From Syntrophus sp963665935 (lineage in GTDB: Bacteria > Desulfobacterota > Syntrophia > Syntrophales > Syntrophaceae), in assembly GCA_963665935.1 (NCBI GenBank), contig OY762510.1, forward strand, positions 1,364,001-1,428,000: DNA of 64,000 nucleotides. The letters run 5' to 3'. Position numbers and translations under genes: made by a program. The notes beneath the pieces are model-generated. The model saw only the letters and a list, made by a program, of their open reading frames with translations, did no database searches and was not told the origin of the DNA. Below, piece by piece: positions 37,067-46,800 of this stretch (the stretch's first letter is position 1; every line of letters begins with the position of its first letter).

Positions 37067-38158
37067 TCATTTCCCAGGTTTCAACGCCGATCCGGCGGGT
37101 TCGGAGGCGTCGGTGATGATCTGTTTCGGTGTGGCACCCGGCTTCAACTCCAGGAGCCAGAGATTCGATGAGGCCTTTTCGCTCCACCTGTTGACCCAGC
37201 GTTCGAAGACGATGGCCGTTCCATGGCGGACAAAAACGGGGTTGGCGCCGGTCGTGACCTCGACCAGCTTCCCCGTTTTCCGGTCAACCAGATGGATCGA
37301 ATCGTCCGAGGCTTCAGAAGTCGCAGGCGTATAGCAGAGCACCGTCTTCCCGTCGAGGGCCAGGCTCGGGCGCCAGTAAGGCGTAGGGTCCGTGACCTGG
37401 GAAGGAAACTGGAAGAGGGTCTTTCCCTTCAGATCCGATACGGTAAAACCGCCCGAGACGTCGCTTCCGCTGTCCTGCCAGAAAATCAGCTGCCCGTCCG
37501 GGGAGAAGGACGGGTTGCTGTAAATGTATCCCGCATCGAGCATCGTCCCTGGATGGCGCAGTACGCTTTGAATTTTCCCCGTCTGGAGATCGGCGATGCT
37601 GATCGACATGGTGGCATAGACCTGGGCCTCCTCTTCCTTCCCCTGCTTCTGGACTTCCGAGAGTCCCACGAAGACCAGGCTCTTCCCATCAGAGGAAAAT
37701 CCTGGATGTTCTGCCGCGAGAATCCCGTCGAACTTCACTTTACGCGGCTTACTGCCCGCCGTTTCAACCAGGTAGATCTGCCCGAAACCCGTATCGGGGT
37801 AGAGGTCCTTCTCTGAACGGCAGGAAAAGGCCACCTGCCTGGCGTCTGCTGAAAGGGCGGGCCCGCCGCAGTCCCCGAAATCGGTCAGCCGGCGCTGGCC
37901 GGTGCCGTCCGCTTTTGCGATCCAGATGTCGCCCTGGCGGACAAAGGCGACGGTTTCGGCCACGGAATCCTCCGCCATGGCGATACCGGCCATCAAGACG
38001 ATCGAAGCAACCGTTGCTAGAATCATCACCAGAGAAAAAAGACGGGTTCTGCGGACCTCTGTAAAAAGGCTCCTCTTCGGCAACCCGGATGCAATCCGGG
38101 ATTCAGCTTCGATGGGATTTCCCTGTTTTGCGGGAAAGACTCGGACGGATGCGTTCAT
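37067..38158 (-). CDS. Membrane-anchored TolB/PD40-like beta-propeller
   Basis: 363 residues. A cytoplasmic tail of about 38 residues precedes a membrane segment (LFSLVMILATVASIVLMAG). The rest is a propeller made of repeated TolB/WD40-like blades: IWIAKADGTGQRRLTDFGDC, NPSFSPDGQLIFWQDSGSD and similar. No enzymatic motif. It probably binds proteins in the periplasm. It lies 7 bp head-on from the giant gene and its ATG overlaps the stop of the next gene upstream by 4 bp, which supports the long start. Confidence 0.8.
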   Translation of the reverse strand: MNASVRVFPAKQGNPIEAESRIASGLPKRSLFTEVRRTRLFSLVMILATVASIVLMAGIAMAEDSVAETVAFVRQGDIWIAKADGTGQRRLTDFGDCGGPALSADARQVAFSCRSEKDLYPDTGFGQIYLVETAGSKPRKVKFDGILAAEHPGFSSDGKSLVFVGLSEVQKQGKEEEAQVYATMSISIADLQTGKIQSVLRHPGTMLDAGYIYSNPSFSPDGQLIFWQDSGSDVSGGFTVSDLKGKTLFQFPSQVTDPTPYWRPSLALDGKTVLCYTPATSEASDDSIHLVDRKTGKLVEVTTGANPVFVRHGTAIVFERWVNRWSEKASSNLWLLELKPGATPKQIITDASEPAGSALKPGK

Positions 38159-38820
38159 TTTTCCACCTGCTTTCTGTATTCTTCAATGGGGATAACCCGG
38201 TCTGTTACCACGTCGTAAAGGGAGACCTTCCCGTCGTAAGCGTCGACAAGGACCGTCATGACGCGCACGGTGTGGGTCCCCTGATCTTCTCCCACGTACA
38301 CTTCATAGGCGGCGGCTGATTCCCCCGGTTTTGCCTCTTTATCGGGAGTGCCGGTGATCATGGTAAAAAGATGTGTCTTCGTCCCTTTCATCCGGGCCGC
38401 AAGGGCTTTCACTTCGGGCAGATCCCAGACAATCTTTTCGGCTTCTTCACTGGTGAGCATCCTGGGACGGGTGTTCGTGTCCTTCAGGGGCGCTTCTTCT
38501 TCCGAGGGGCAGTTGCCGATGACCGCCACATCCCTCGGGCACACAAAAGTTCCGTTGTAAAGATCGATGCCTCCTGTGGCTTGGATCAGCTTACCTTCAC
38601 AAACTGAGAAATCGAAAGGGATATTGCTGCAGGGGTTGATCTGGAGAGGCAGCTCATGGCGAAACCGCTCCGGGGCCTGAATGTGAATCTTCCCATTCCT
38701 CACACAACCCGTAACCGATTCGACGGGAACGGGCAGCGAACCCATGGCCGGCATCGGTTCAAAAAACGCCAGACCGACAAGAGCCACAAAAAAAGCCATC
38801 AGGATTCCAAGTTTCATCAA
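38155..38820 (-). CDS. Exported protein of unknown function
   Basis: 221 residues with a signal peptide (1-26, MMKLGILMAFFVALVGLAFF region). The mature part has four to five cysteines (VTGCVRNGK, NPCSNIPF, SVCEGK, FVCPRDV, IGNCPSEE), suggesting disulfides, and ends with AYDGKVSLYDVVTDRVIPIE, a PepSY-like strand pattern. Translationally coupled to the TolB-like propeller, so the two likely act together in the periplasm. No family recognised with certainty. Confidence 0.65.
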   Translation of the reverse strand: MMKLGILMAFFVALVGLAFFEPMPAMGSLPVPVESVTGCVRNGKIHIQAPERFRHELPLQINPCSNIPFDFSVCEGKLIQATGGIDLYNGTFVCPRDVAVIGNCPSEEEAPLKDTNTRPRMLTSEEAEKIVWDLPEVKALAARMKGTKTHLFTMITGTPDKEAKPGESAAAYEVYVGEDQGTHTVRVMTVLVDAYDGKVSLYDVVTDRVIPIEEYRKQVEK

Positions 38821-38847
38821 AATCTCCCTCTCCTCGCCCCACAGAGT

Positions 38848-39360
38848 TCATCGGGAGGCGGGTGCCTCTTTCCTCCGATCCGGTTCAGCGTCTGGCTGGC
38901 TTTTTTGTTTTTTCTCCATGTAGATGATCCGGGCTCCCGACGGTAAACTCTCCTCACGGGACTTCCGGTACCCAAGCCGTTGATAAAGTCGGATATTGTC
39001 GATACTCTTGATGCCGGTAAACAATTCGAATCGCGCTGCATCCGGGAAAACCGTTTCTATCTTCTCCATGAGCAAGGTGCCAATGCCTTTCCCCTGATAA
39101 TCGGGGTGAACGATAAGTCTACCGACGAAGCAGGTTCCGGAGTTGAGAGAGGCTCTCACGGAACCAAGGATTTTTTCTCCCGCAACCGCCTTCAGAAAAA
39201 ACTTGGCTTTGAACTCCTCCTCAATCTCAGAAAGAGTCTGGGTGAGAGGCGGGATATTCCAGTCGTCATTCAGCTTTGCTTCACTCCGGTAGGCCACCTT
39301 CTGCAGGGTGAGAATCTCTTCGGCATCAACTGGACCTGCCTGAATTATGGAAATATCCAT
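38848..39360 (-). CDS. GNAT N-acetyltransferase
   Basis: 170 residues. Acetyl-CoA loop VHPDYQGKGIGTLLMEKIE and the C-terminal IDNIRLYQRLGYRKS are diagnostic. The last 15 residues are a charged tail outside the fold. Third GNAT of the window; substrate unknown. Confidence 0.88.
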   Translation of the reverse strand: MDISIIQAGPVDAEEILTLQKVAYRSEAKLNDDWNIPPLTQTLSEIEEEFKAKFFLKAVAGEKILGSVRASLNSGTCFVGRLIVHPDYQGKGIGTLLMEKIETVFPDAARFELFTGIKSIDNIRLYQRLGYRKSREESLPSGARIIYMEKKQKSQPDAEPDRRKEAPASR

Positions 39361-39365
39361 TTGAT

Positions 39366-40139
39366 TTATACCTTTTTCCCTATGTAGAAAACATAGCCGT
39401 AAAACGCTTTATATTTATGATATAACTCCGCTTCATGCCGTTGGTTCTCCACGAGCTCTTCGGCAGTTTTATTGCCTGCATACTTTTTTAGAAATTTCTC
39501 CTGTGCAGAAACCTGCGGGACATAAAAATGTTCAATCCAACAATTTTCAGGCAGAACAAAAGTAGCAATCGGTAGATATCCGGCTTTTTGCATTTGTGCG
39601 ACTTTATTTGAGATGATGTCGATTTCCGGATAAGCATCTTTCCAGAATCTATCGATTTCGACAGGCCGCTTTTCGGTGAACCAGGACGCCTCTGAAACGG
39701 CAATATACCCCCCTGTCTTCAGGAACTTGTGCCATTCATTTATGCCTCGTTCAAATCCGATATTATAGATCGCCCCTTCCGACCAGATCAAATCCAATTC
39801 TTCATTCTGAAAAGCGAGATTGTCCATTGAGCCGACAACGCCTTCAACTCTATCCTGGAGATTGCATTTCCTGCTGTTCGCATTGAAGATTTCTATAAAG
39901 TCGGCAAACAAATCAATGCCTGTAATATGTCCTGACGCATGGTTGGCCAGCACCATCGTCTGACCGCCGGTTCCACAGCCTATGTCGGCAATTTTTGATT
40001 CATCCGTCAGGTTGTCAATAAAGCTCAAAGCTTTAATCGTTACTTCAGGGCTCCCTGGCCCTTGTCGTTCCAAACTCGAAAAATATTCGCAGATTAATTT
40101 AAAATCAAACTCGTGAATTGATTTATTTTCCCCACTCAT
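39366..40139 (-). CDS. Class I SAM-dependent methyltransferase
   Basis: 257 residues from ATG 40139, chosen for the AAGGAG site 8 nt upstream. Glycine motif IADIGCGTGGQTMVLANH, then ITGIDLFADFIEIF and DLIWSEGAIYNIGF. The C-terminal part includes FYVPQVSAQEKFLKKYAG. Resembles small-molecule or arsenite-type methyltransferases only in the fold. Five bp upstream of the GNAT, so probably one transcript. An in-frame upstream extension to 40211 is unsupported. Confidence 0.87.
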   Translation of the reverse strand: MSGENKSIHEFDFKLICEYFSSLERQGPGSPEVTIKALSFIDNLTDESKIADIGCGTGGQTMVLANHASGHITGIDLFADFIEIFNANSRKCNLQDRVEGVVGSMDNLAFQNEELDLIWSEGAIYNIGFERGINEWHKFLKTGGYIAVSEASWFTEKRPVEIDRFWKDAYPEIDIISNKVAQMQKAGYLPIATFVLPENCWIEHFYVPQVSAQEKFLKKYAGNKTAEELVENQRHEAELYHKYKAFYGYVFYIGKKV

Positions 40140-40363
40140 TATTTCTCCTTGCTCTTTCTTGATAACGCAATGCCGGCGAGATGCGGGGGTTCCACTCCAC
40201 GGCCGGCGCATTCAGGTGCATTATTTTCTCTGCGGGCGAAATCTTACTGCCGCAGAAGTAGTATCGGGTTGTTTCTCACCATCCGGAAGATTCATGGCCC
40301 TTATGGCAATGGCGGACATGGGCTCGGCAAGGATCTCAGCGGCAGGTCTGACGAGTCGCTTCA

Positions 40364-40993
40364 TCAGGCTTTGTTCTTCAGGTAGCCGGGCGCCATGGGA
40401 CTTCGATCGGGGTTGCCGTATCGCTGTCCCGAGGGGTAGTATTCTGCGGCGAACTGGACTTTGCCTGCAGCCTCTTCGCTGGCGGTCTCTGCGATGAAGG
40501 CAAGCATCAGGTCGGTGCCTGCCGAAACACCCGCCGATGACCAGATGCTTCCATCGCGAACAATGCGCTCCTCGACGACGGTGACATCCCTCAGCGCCCT
40601 CAGGCGGTCCAGTGAGTTCCAATGGGCCGTGGCCTGTCTTCCCGCCAGAAGTCCCGCCCGGTGCAGGAGAAACGCGCCTGTGCACACCGAGAGTACGGCC
40701 CTGCACCGCTTTGCCTGCTCGGCGATAAAACCGACAAGCGCCGGATTTTCCTCCTCCCGGCGTGTTCCCTGGCCGCCCGGCACAAGAAGAAAATCCAGTT
40801 GTGGACATTGTCCGATCGCTCTATGGGGGACAACCATCAGACCCTTTGCACAGGTGACCGGCTCCAGGGACTGGGCAATAATCAAACGCTGTTCCGGTCC
40901 GTCGGCAAACTTGCCCCACATGCCGGCCATTTCCCACGGCCCGACGAAGTCCAGTTCTTCAACCTCTGGAAAAATGAGAATGCCGAAATTCAT
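40364..40993 (-). CDS. DJ-1/PfpI family protein
   Basis: 209 residues. FGILIFPEVEELDFVGPWEM opens the flavodoxin-like fold, and the nucleophile elbow VLSVCTGAFLLHRAGLL carries the conserved Cys near residue 103. The sequence is close to the ThiJ/AraC-regulator-like and isonitrile hydratase branch. Possible roles are hydrolase/hydratase or glyoxalase-like detoxification. A short frame after its stop (to about 40221) looks like a random extension. Confidence 0.88.
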   Translation of the reverse strand: MNFGILIFPEVEELDFVGPWEMAGMWGKFADGPEQRLIIAQSLEPVTCAKGLMVVPHRAIGQCPQLDFLLVPGGQGTRREEENPALVGFIAEQAKRCRAVLSVCTGAFLLHRAGLLAGRQATAHWNSLDRLRALRDVTVVEERIVRDGSIWSSAGVSAGTDLMLAFIAETASEEAAGKVQFAAEYYPSGQRYGNPDRSPMAPGYLKNKA

Positions 40994-41113
40994 TTTCAGT
41001 CCTTTCTTAAGGGGGAAAACCGGAACATCAGCTGATACCGGCAGTTCCGGAAAACCTCTGCCCTGCTTCGGGAATCATCCGTTATCCGGCGGTGGCAGAT
41101 ATGAGGGATCTCT

Positions 41114-41935
41114 TCACGGTTTTGACTTTTCGCCTTCTGCATTCAGAAAGTCCATGACCTCGCTCCACCAGTCCAGTTCGGGACGGCTCGGCCAATCATT
41201 ATGCCCTGCGTTTTCAAAAGACCACATTCGTTTGGGTTGGGAAAGGGAATTGTACAGTTTCTCCGTCAATTTGTTGGGGATGATTTCATCCCTTTTGGAT
41301 AGAATGACGGCGACCGGGCCGTGATAAGCAGCCAGGTTTGCAACATTATCATAGCGATCGCTGAGAAAGAGCTTGACGGGGAACCACGGGAACTGGGTCC
41401 TTGCTTCTCCCAGCAAAGAATCCCAAGGGGTAAGCATCACGACGCCCTGAGGACGAAGTTCCTTATCCGTAGCCAGAGCGGATGCCACTCCGCAGCCTAG
41501 AGATTCTCCCCACAGGTATAAGGGACCGCCGAATTCCCCTTTGGCGCGAAGGGCTGCCTGTCGGGCGTCGGCAACAAAACTCTTTTCGCTCAATTCTCCG
41601 GAACGGCCGCCGTAACCCGGATATTCGGCCAATACCACGCGGTAGCCCCGCGATTCCAAGGCGTCAATATAGTATGTCCGGAATATGGCGGGTCCGCCGT
41701 TACCGTGAAAGACGACGATCGTGCCTCTGAAATTCGCCGGACCTTTCCGGCTCACGATGCCCAGATACCCCGCGTCTGAGTCAGGCCACATTCGCAGGTC
41801 GTTTTCCGCAGCGTATCGCTGGATATCAGCGATGGTATATTGCCCGGGATAATAGAGCATATTTTTCTGAATGTCGCATCCCAGGAGAACAGCGATGACG
41901 CTTCCCAGGATGAATCCTCCCGCCGCTTTCATCAT
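41114..41935 (-). CDS. Lipoprotein alpha/beta hydrolase
   Basis: 273 residues from ATG 41935, which places a lipobox (VLLGC) at about residue 20 and has a GAGGTGG site. The hydrolase core shows VVFHGNGGPA (oxyanion loop), LWGESLGCGVASA (nucleophile Ser in GESLG), VILSKRDEIIPN (Asp) and ENAGHNDW (His). The triad looks complete. Likely esterase or peptidase anchored to a membrane, in the BEM46/YqiA-like group. Confidence 0.85.
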   Translation of the reverse strand: MMKAAGGFILGSVIAVLLGCDIQKNMLYYPGQYTIADIQRYAAENDLRMWPDSDAGYLGIVSRKGPANFRGTIVVFHGNGGPAIFRTYYIDALESRGYRVVLAEYPGYGGRSGELSEKSFVADARQAALRAKGEFGGPLYLWGESLGCGVASALATDKELRPQGVVMLTPWDSLLGEARTQFPWFPVKLFLSDRYDNVANLAAYHGPVAVILSKRDEIIPNKLTEKLYNSLSQPKRMWSFENAGHNDWPSRPELDWWSEVMDFLNAEGEKSKP

Positions 41936-42131
41936 AATCTGTGTCCACCTCACCCTCTGTTTCGGTTTCAGCCTTAATCCCAATTTTGTATTGAAGCACA
42001 CTCCTCATTGGCTTCGCTATCAGATCCCTGACATACGGCACAGGGCGAAGGTATCGTGCACCGGCTCAAGGAGAAATCTCGTTTCGGCCTTGTTCTGGTT
42101 GTCGATGTTCCTGGCCGGAGCTTTCCCGGAA

Positions 42132-42935
42132 TCACCATTCAATAATGACCATCGGCTTTTTGTTTAATAACCTTTCACGGCGTTCCTGATCGATTTCCGT
42201 CTTTATTATCTGTAATTGAACGGCATCTCCCGTAATGATCAGCGCTTCATCAATATTTGAGCGAGATGCGATGGAGTTGGAAAGAATGGTTGGGCGCTCA
42301 GGTTCAAGGAAGCTGAAACTCATCCTGGCATTTTTCAGATTGAGGTCTTCCATCCCGCAATTTTCAAAGCGAACTCCACCGAGATCGGCGTTCTCAAAAT
42401 CAGAGCGGGAAAAATCTACCCGGATAAATTCACTTCCCCACAAGACCACATCCTTGAAGTTCATTTTTTCGAGATAGATGCTTTCCCCTTCCTTCGCAAC
42501 CAACGCTATGTTGTGGAGATCGATGTTTACGCCATGATCGTTTTCATCATTCCGGGGAACGCCAAGGATGGCCTTGAGCGAATCGACAAAGACCCCCACC
42601 ATCGCTGGCGTCGTGACCGGCGGAACCTTTCCGGTATAGCTGAACTTATTCCGAAACACTTCCTTGGTCACAATGTCCAACATCTCCTGCTTCCGGTAGG
42701 GCATATGGATGGCGATTTCAGCAAGCATATTAACGCCGCGTTTGACCGCTCTGGGATGGCCTTTTCTTATCTTCCTCTTTGCGCTTGTTATCAGCAGGTT
42801 GGTTCTCAGAACGTTAAGATTTTCCTTCAGGGCGGCGAAGATTGCTGTGCCAATAACCCCGATGATCAGCCCTTTGATAAGGATCTCCTTAACAAGCACA
42901 TCTTGCAAAAGCGTATCAAAGAGATTTGATCCCAT
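42132..42935 (-). CDS. Membrane-anchored pentapeptide-repeat-like protein
   Basis: 267 residues from ATG 42935 (AAAGGAGG site). One membrane helix (KGLIIGVIGTAIFAAL, about 17-32), then a helical cytoplasmic part. About 165-215 hold a few pentapeptide-like turns (DVVLWGSEFIRVDFSRSDF, ADLGGVRFENCGMEDLNLKN). Too few turns for a full quadrilateral helix. Function unknown. Confidence 0.65.
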   Translation of the reverse strand: MGSNLFDTLLQDVLVKEILIKGLIIGVIGTAIFAALKENLNVLRTNLLITSAKRKIRKGHPRAVKRGVNMLAEIAIHMPYRKQEMLDIVTKEVFRNKFSYTGKVPPVTTPAMVGVFVDSLKAILGVPRNDENDHGVNIDLHNIALVAKEGESIYLEKMNFKDVVLWGSEFIRVDFSRSDFENADLGGVRFENCGMEDLNLKNARMSFSFLEPERPTILSNSIASRSNIDEALIITGDAVQLQIIKTEIDQERRERLLNKKPMVIIEW

Positions 42936-43053
42936 ACTTATCCTCCTTTGAGGTTCAAACGGGGTGAAAAAACAAATCTTGATCAATCTGATAAAGACCA
43001 GCCGGCCTCTATCTTCGCACATCAATCCGTTGGCGGTTTGCTGTTAGGCCGGG

Positions 43054-43629
43054 TCAGGCTTTACTGTAATGTTCTTTGGCAATCTCCGTGATGTGTACAA
43101 TAAAATCTGTCTTGGCCTTCGTATAAGCCACGCGATCATGACGATAAGCTTGCGATACGGTGAGTTTCAATGCCGCATACTCTTGGGCGACATACGGGTG
43201 TTCGAGGAGATAATCCCGAAAGAAGAGGCGATCCCAGTGTTCAAAGGAAGCTTCTACCATATGGATGTGGTGGGACCTTTTCCCGTCTCTTCCTCGTTTG
43301 ATAAACCATGCATAGTAAGGGGGGACGTCGTCTCCCCAGGTGGGCCGCCAGAAATAGTCGTATCCCTGGCTTTCCAGAATAGGTGCGATTCGTCGCCTTG
43401 TTTCGTCCAAATCTGTCACCTCGACGAGAATATCGACAATCGGTTTGGCTGGGAGACCAGGAACAGCGGTGCTTCCGAAATGCTCGATACGCCGGATCAG
43501 TTCCGCAGGCAGACAGTCCAGCAGGTGCTTCTTCTCCTCTTCGAATCGCATCGGCCAAATTGGATCGTAGTCCACGATCTCCACTTCCTCTTTGACTACC
43601 TTGGCCACTTTTTCTTCCAGTGTTTCCAT
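43054..43629 (-). CDS. GrpB family (UPF0157) nucleotidyltransferase-like protein
   Basis: 191 residues. RIEHFGSTAVPGLPAKPIVD with VEVTDLDE is the core of the GrpB family, which keeps the G-S and D-x-D residues of nucleotidyltransferases. SHHIHMVE also fits. The family occurs often in mobile cassettes; the gene is followed after 12 bp by GCCTAAC. Biochemical role unproven. Confidence 0.9.
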   Translation of the reverse strand: METLEEKVAKVVKEEVEIVDYDPIWPMRFEEEKKHLLDCLPAELIRRIEHFGSTAVPGLPAKPIVDILVEVTDLDETRRRIAPILESQGYDYFWRPTWGDDVPPYYAWFIKRGRDGKRSHHIHMVEASFEHWDRLFFRDYLLEHPYVAQEYAALKLTVSQAYRHDRVAYTKAKTDFIVHITEIAKEHYSKA

Positions 43630-43811
43630 ACCGTTCTTTCGTTTTTAACCTGGCAGACGCGCCGGTGAGCAGCGTGCTATGCGTGCCTATCGGCGGGTAC
43701 ATCGCTCAGTTTAAGCCGCGAGCGAAGTAAGTCGGACTGAAAGCTGTTATTAGCCCTTATGGCCTGTAGACAGAGTACGTTCCCTATTTATCTTTGGGTC
43801 AAGGAGCAAAG

Positions 43812-46800
43812 TCAAGGTTCCTGGGGTGGCCAAGATTGTCCGGATGCGAGATCGGGATGACGCGGCTCACTAGCTGGCCTGCCATACTCCAAACGCCATT
43901 CCTCGATTTGACCGAGAAGCTTAAAAGCTGACTTCCATCGTTTCTCGTCCTCAATCGCCATTCTGAATAGTCGGACGCGCAGTTCGTTTGACGCGCGTGC
44001 GTGTACCGTGAAGATGTTGGTATTCTGTCCGTGTGGTCTTCGCTCAACGAAAGCACTTCTGAGTTGGTCCCAGATGCCTTGCGGAACCGGTGAGGGCTTG
44101 GCATCATCGATCAGGTTCAGGTTTGCTGTGAGGGCTTCTGGCGTTCCAAGCCAGTCCATGACTTTTGAGAGGACGTGCCGATTGAGTTCCGGTAAGTCGT
44201 GTTCACACAATTCCTGTAACCGCGCGGCCACCTCCGGCCGGCGCTGAGCGAGTTCCATGAGCCGCGAGATGAGTATGTTCTCACGGTGCGAAAGCTGCTT
44301 TAACAAGATGCCGTCGCGAATGTCCGGATCGACAAAACCCAGCAGCAGCTCGCGTGCACGCGGTGTGTCAAGTGCAGCGAAGGCATTGATGAAATTGTCC
44401 TTGCATTGCTCGAACGTCTGCGCATCGGATGCAAGCTCATATAAGAGATCTACAGCGGCATCCGAGCGGCTCTCGCCGAGTGCGGTGGCGAGCCCGCGTA
44501 GTTCGGATTTCCAGAGCCGCCATCGGCCGAGCACGTCGCGTATCATGGCGATCCCTGCCGCAGGATCGTCGACGAATGGGCAAAGCGCGAGAATGCGTTG
44601 CAAAAGGTACCTGTCTGAATCGGACATCCATTTTTCTGTCCGCTCAAGGATAGAGTCGAGCAGAGCGAACACGGTTGTTGTGGGCAAAACGACACCCGCC
44701 ATCAACAAACATTCGGCGGCAACGAGACGGATGTCTTGGTCCCATTGGTCAGGCAGGGCAATCATGTCGAGCACTGCTGCCACGGAACCGCGGCCATCAA
44801 TTGCGGCGAGGGCCTTTGCGAGTACTTTCAGCCCAGCAGCGGGTTTCCCATCATGACTCTGCTCTTGCAGGTGCTTGATTTCGGTATTGAGTGCGCCAAC
44901 GAACCGTGTGCGCCGCTTTTCGTCATCTGTTGGCGGAGTGCGACCTTCACGCGTGTCCCACATCAAGTCGTAGCGGAAAGTCCGGACGAAGTCGCTCGCC
45001 ATTGCTTCCGTGACGTCGGAGAGGTATTCCGGCTCGGGAAGTAAGTCAATGAGAACCTGCTCGGCACCGGTCGGGTCGAGGTGCATGATGGCAGCGATGT
45101 TCCATCCGGCGTAGCTCGTGATGCCGCCATTGCCGAGAGGTCCACGGTCGCCAGCTACCCAGGCGGCCCGACCGCGGCGCATTCTATCGATGTCGGCGCG
45201 GATGAGCGTCACCAGGTCCACCATATCTTCGGGTTTTCCGACCTGTGCAATCGACGAGGCTAGGTTGGCTTTCTCCTCGCCGTAGAAATCGTCCCGGCGG
45301 AGCACGATATCGACGCTGCCTTTGAGGTACGCACGGAGGCGTGCCTTCAGGTCGTCGTCCGCGATGCAAAGCGGTTCCCAGTCTGACCGGGCGACTCTGC
45401 TGAGAAGGTCCGCCGCGACTTTGATGTCCAGTGGATAACCACTAGTGACGGACGAAAGGACGCCAGCCGTGGCGACATCACCGGGAAGGCGGCGAAACAA
45501 GGTCTCCAGTTGGTTCATAACCTGCCACTCGAATTCGTGCTGCACGCCAGGCTCCGACTCCACCTTGCGCCGCAGCTCGCGTAGTTTCGCAAATACGCGC
45601 GCTGCAAGCTCTGTATCCGCGCAAGCGGCGATCACCGTAATCATGCCCTGAAAGTTCGCGTTCTTTAAGTCTTCAGTCTCGAGGCTCTGCAGGTATTTCT
45701 CACCAAGGCCGTCAGGAATGGCGGTCGCGAATGGCAACCAGTACTCGTGCTCGTAGAGGGCGCTGTTGGCAATCTGGACGGCCACCCACTCGCTCACCCA
45801 AGCGGGATCGATTTTGCGCAGATGTTTGAGCGCCGGTTGGATGTAGTGCGAATATAAATTTCGCATGTTGCCGCCGGACAGCGCCGCCATCGCATCCTTT
45901 ATGACACCGTCTAGGCCTGTCTCACCGAAATCGATCAAATCGAGCGCGGTTCGCAGTCGTGTAGGATGGTCCGTAGTGCTCTCGATGAATTTCCGCATCG
46001 CGGCGATCGTCTTTGGTCTGAGCACTACAGGCATTCGGTCAGCGTTCTTGCGTGCAACATCCTCGAACGTTTGCGCATTCATCGACTCGATGAGGTGGGT
46101 CAGCGCGTCATCAGACTCAGTCCACATGAGGGCTGAGGCCGCCGCTGTCTTAACCCTGTCACTGTTATCCTCAGCCGCGAAGGCCGCGACCTCGCCATCG
46201 ACACGATGATGAAGTAGCTCGGAGATGAAATCCACTCGCGCCTCTTCAGTCCAGCCGCGCACCTGTTCGCGCCAGTTCGGTCCGAGTGACGAGACTTGGA
46301 TGTCTGGCCAGAGCCTGTACGTGCGAAGCCGCGTTTGCTGGTCTTGTCCCGACAGAAGTGGCACTATGATATCGCTGAAGTCGTCTGCGCCGGTGGCGAG
46401 CATGGCGGCGAGAGCATACTGCCGGAAGTTGCCGTCGCGGATCGCATAGACGGCGCGGAAGCGCTCGCCGACCCTAGCCCTGACTTCATTCCAAACGGAT
46501 GTGCCGCAAAGCTGCGCAAGCTCTCCGGCGAATACGAGGTCGACAGCGAGCGTTATCTTCACCAGCTTCTCTCCGGCGCAAATGTCTCGCTTGTCGGTTT
46601 CGCCATCGCCGGTCTGCTCGGCAAACGTCTCGGCGATCATGCGGAGGGGTTCGGTCCAAGACGGGTCGTTTACGTAGTCGACAGTGAAGCGGCCGGCCGC
46701 ATCGTGGTCTTCGTCGTGCAGGTCGAAAAGCCGTGCGCGGACGTCGAGTGCAGCGTAGTACTCCTGAAGTTGCTGATGTTCGAACTGAAATGCCGTTTGC

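Noticed and set aside
40221..40366. 47-codon frame starting at an ATGA overlap after the DJ-1/PfpI gene
   Set aside because: The overlap is suggestive, but the peptide has no fold-like pattern and no relatives I know.
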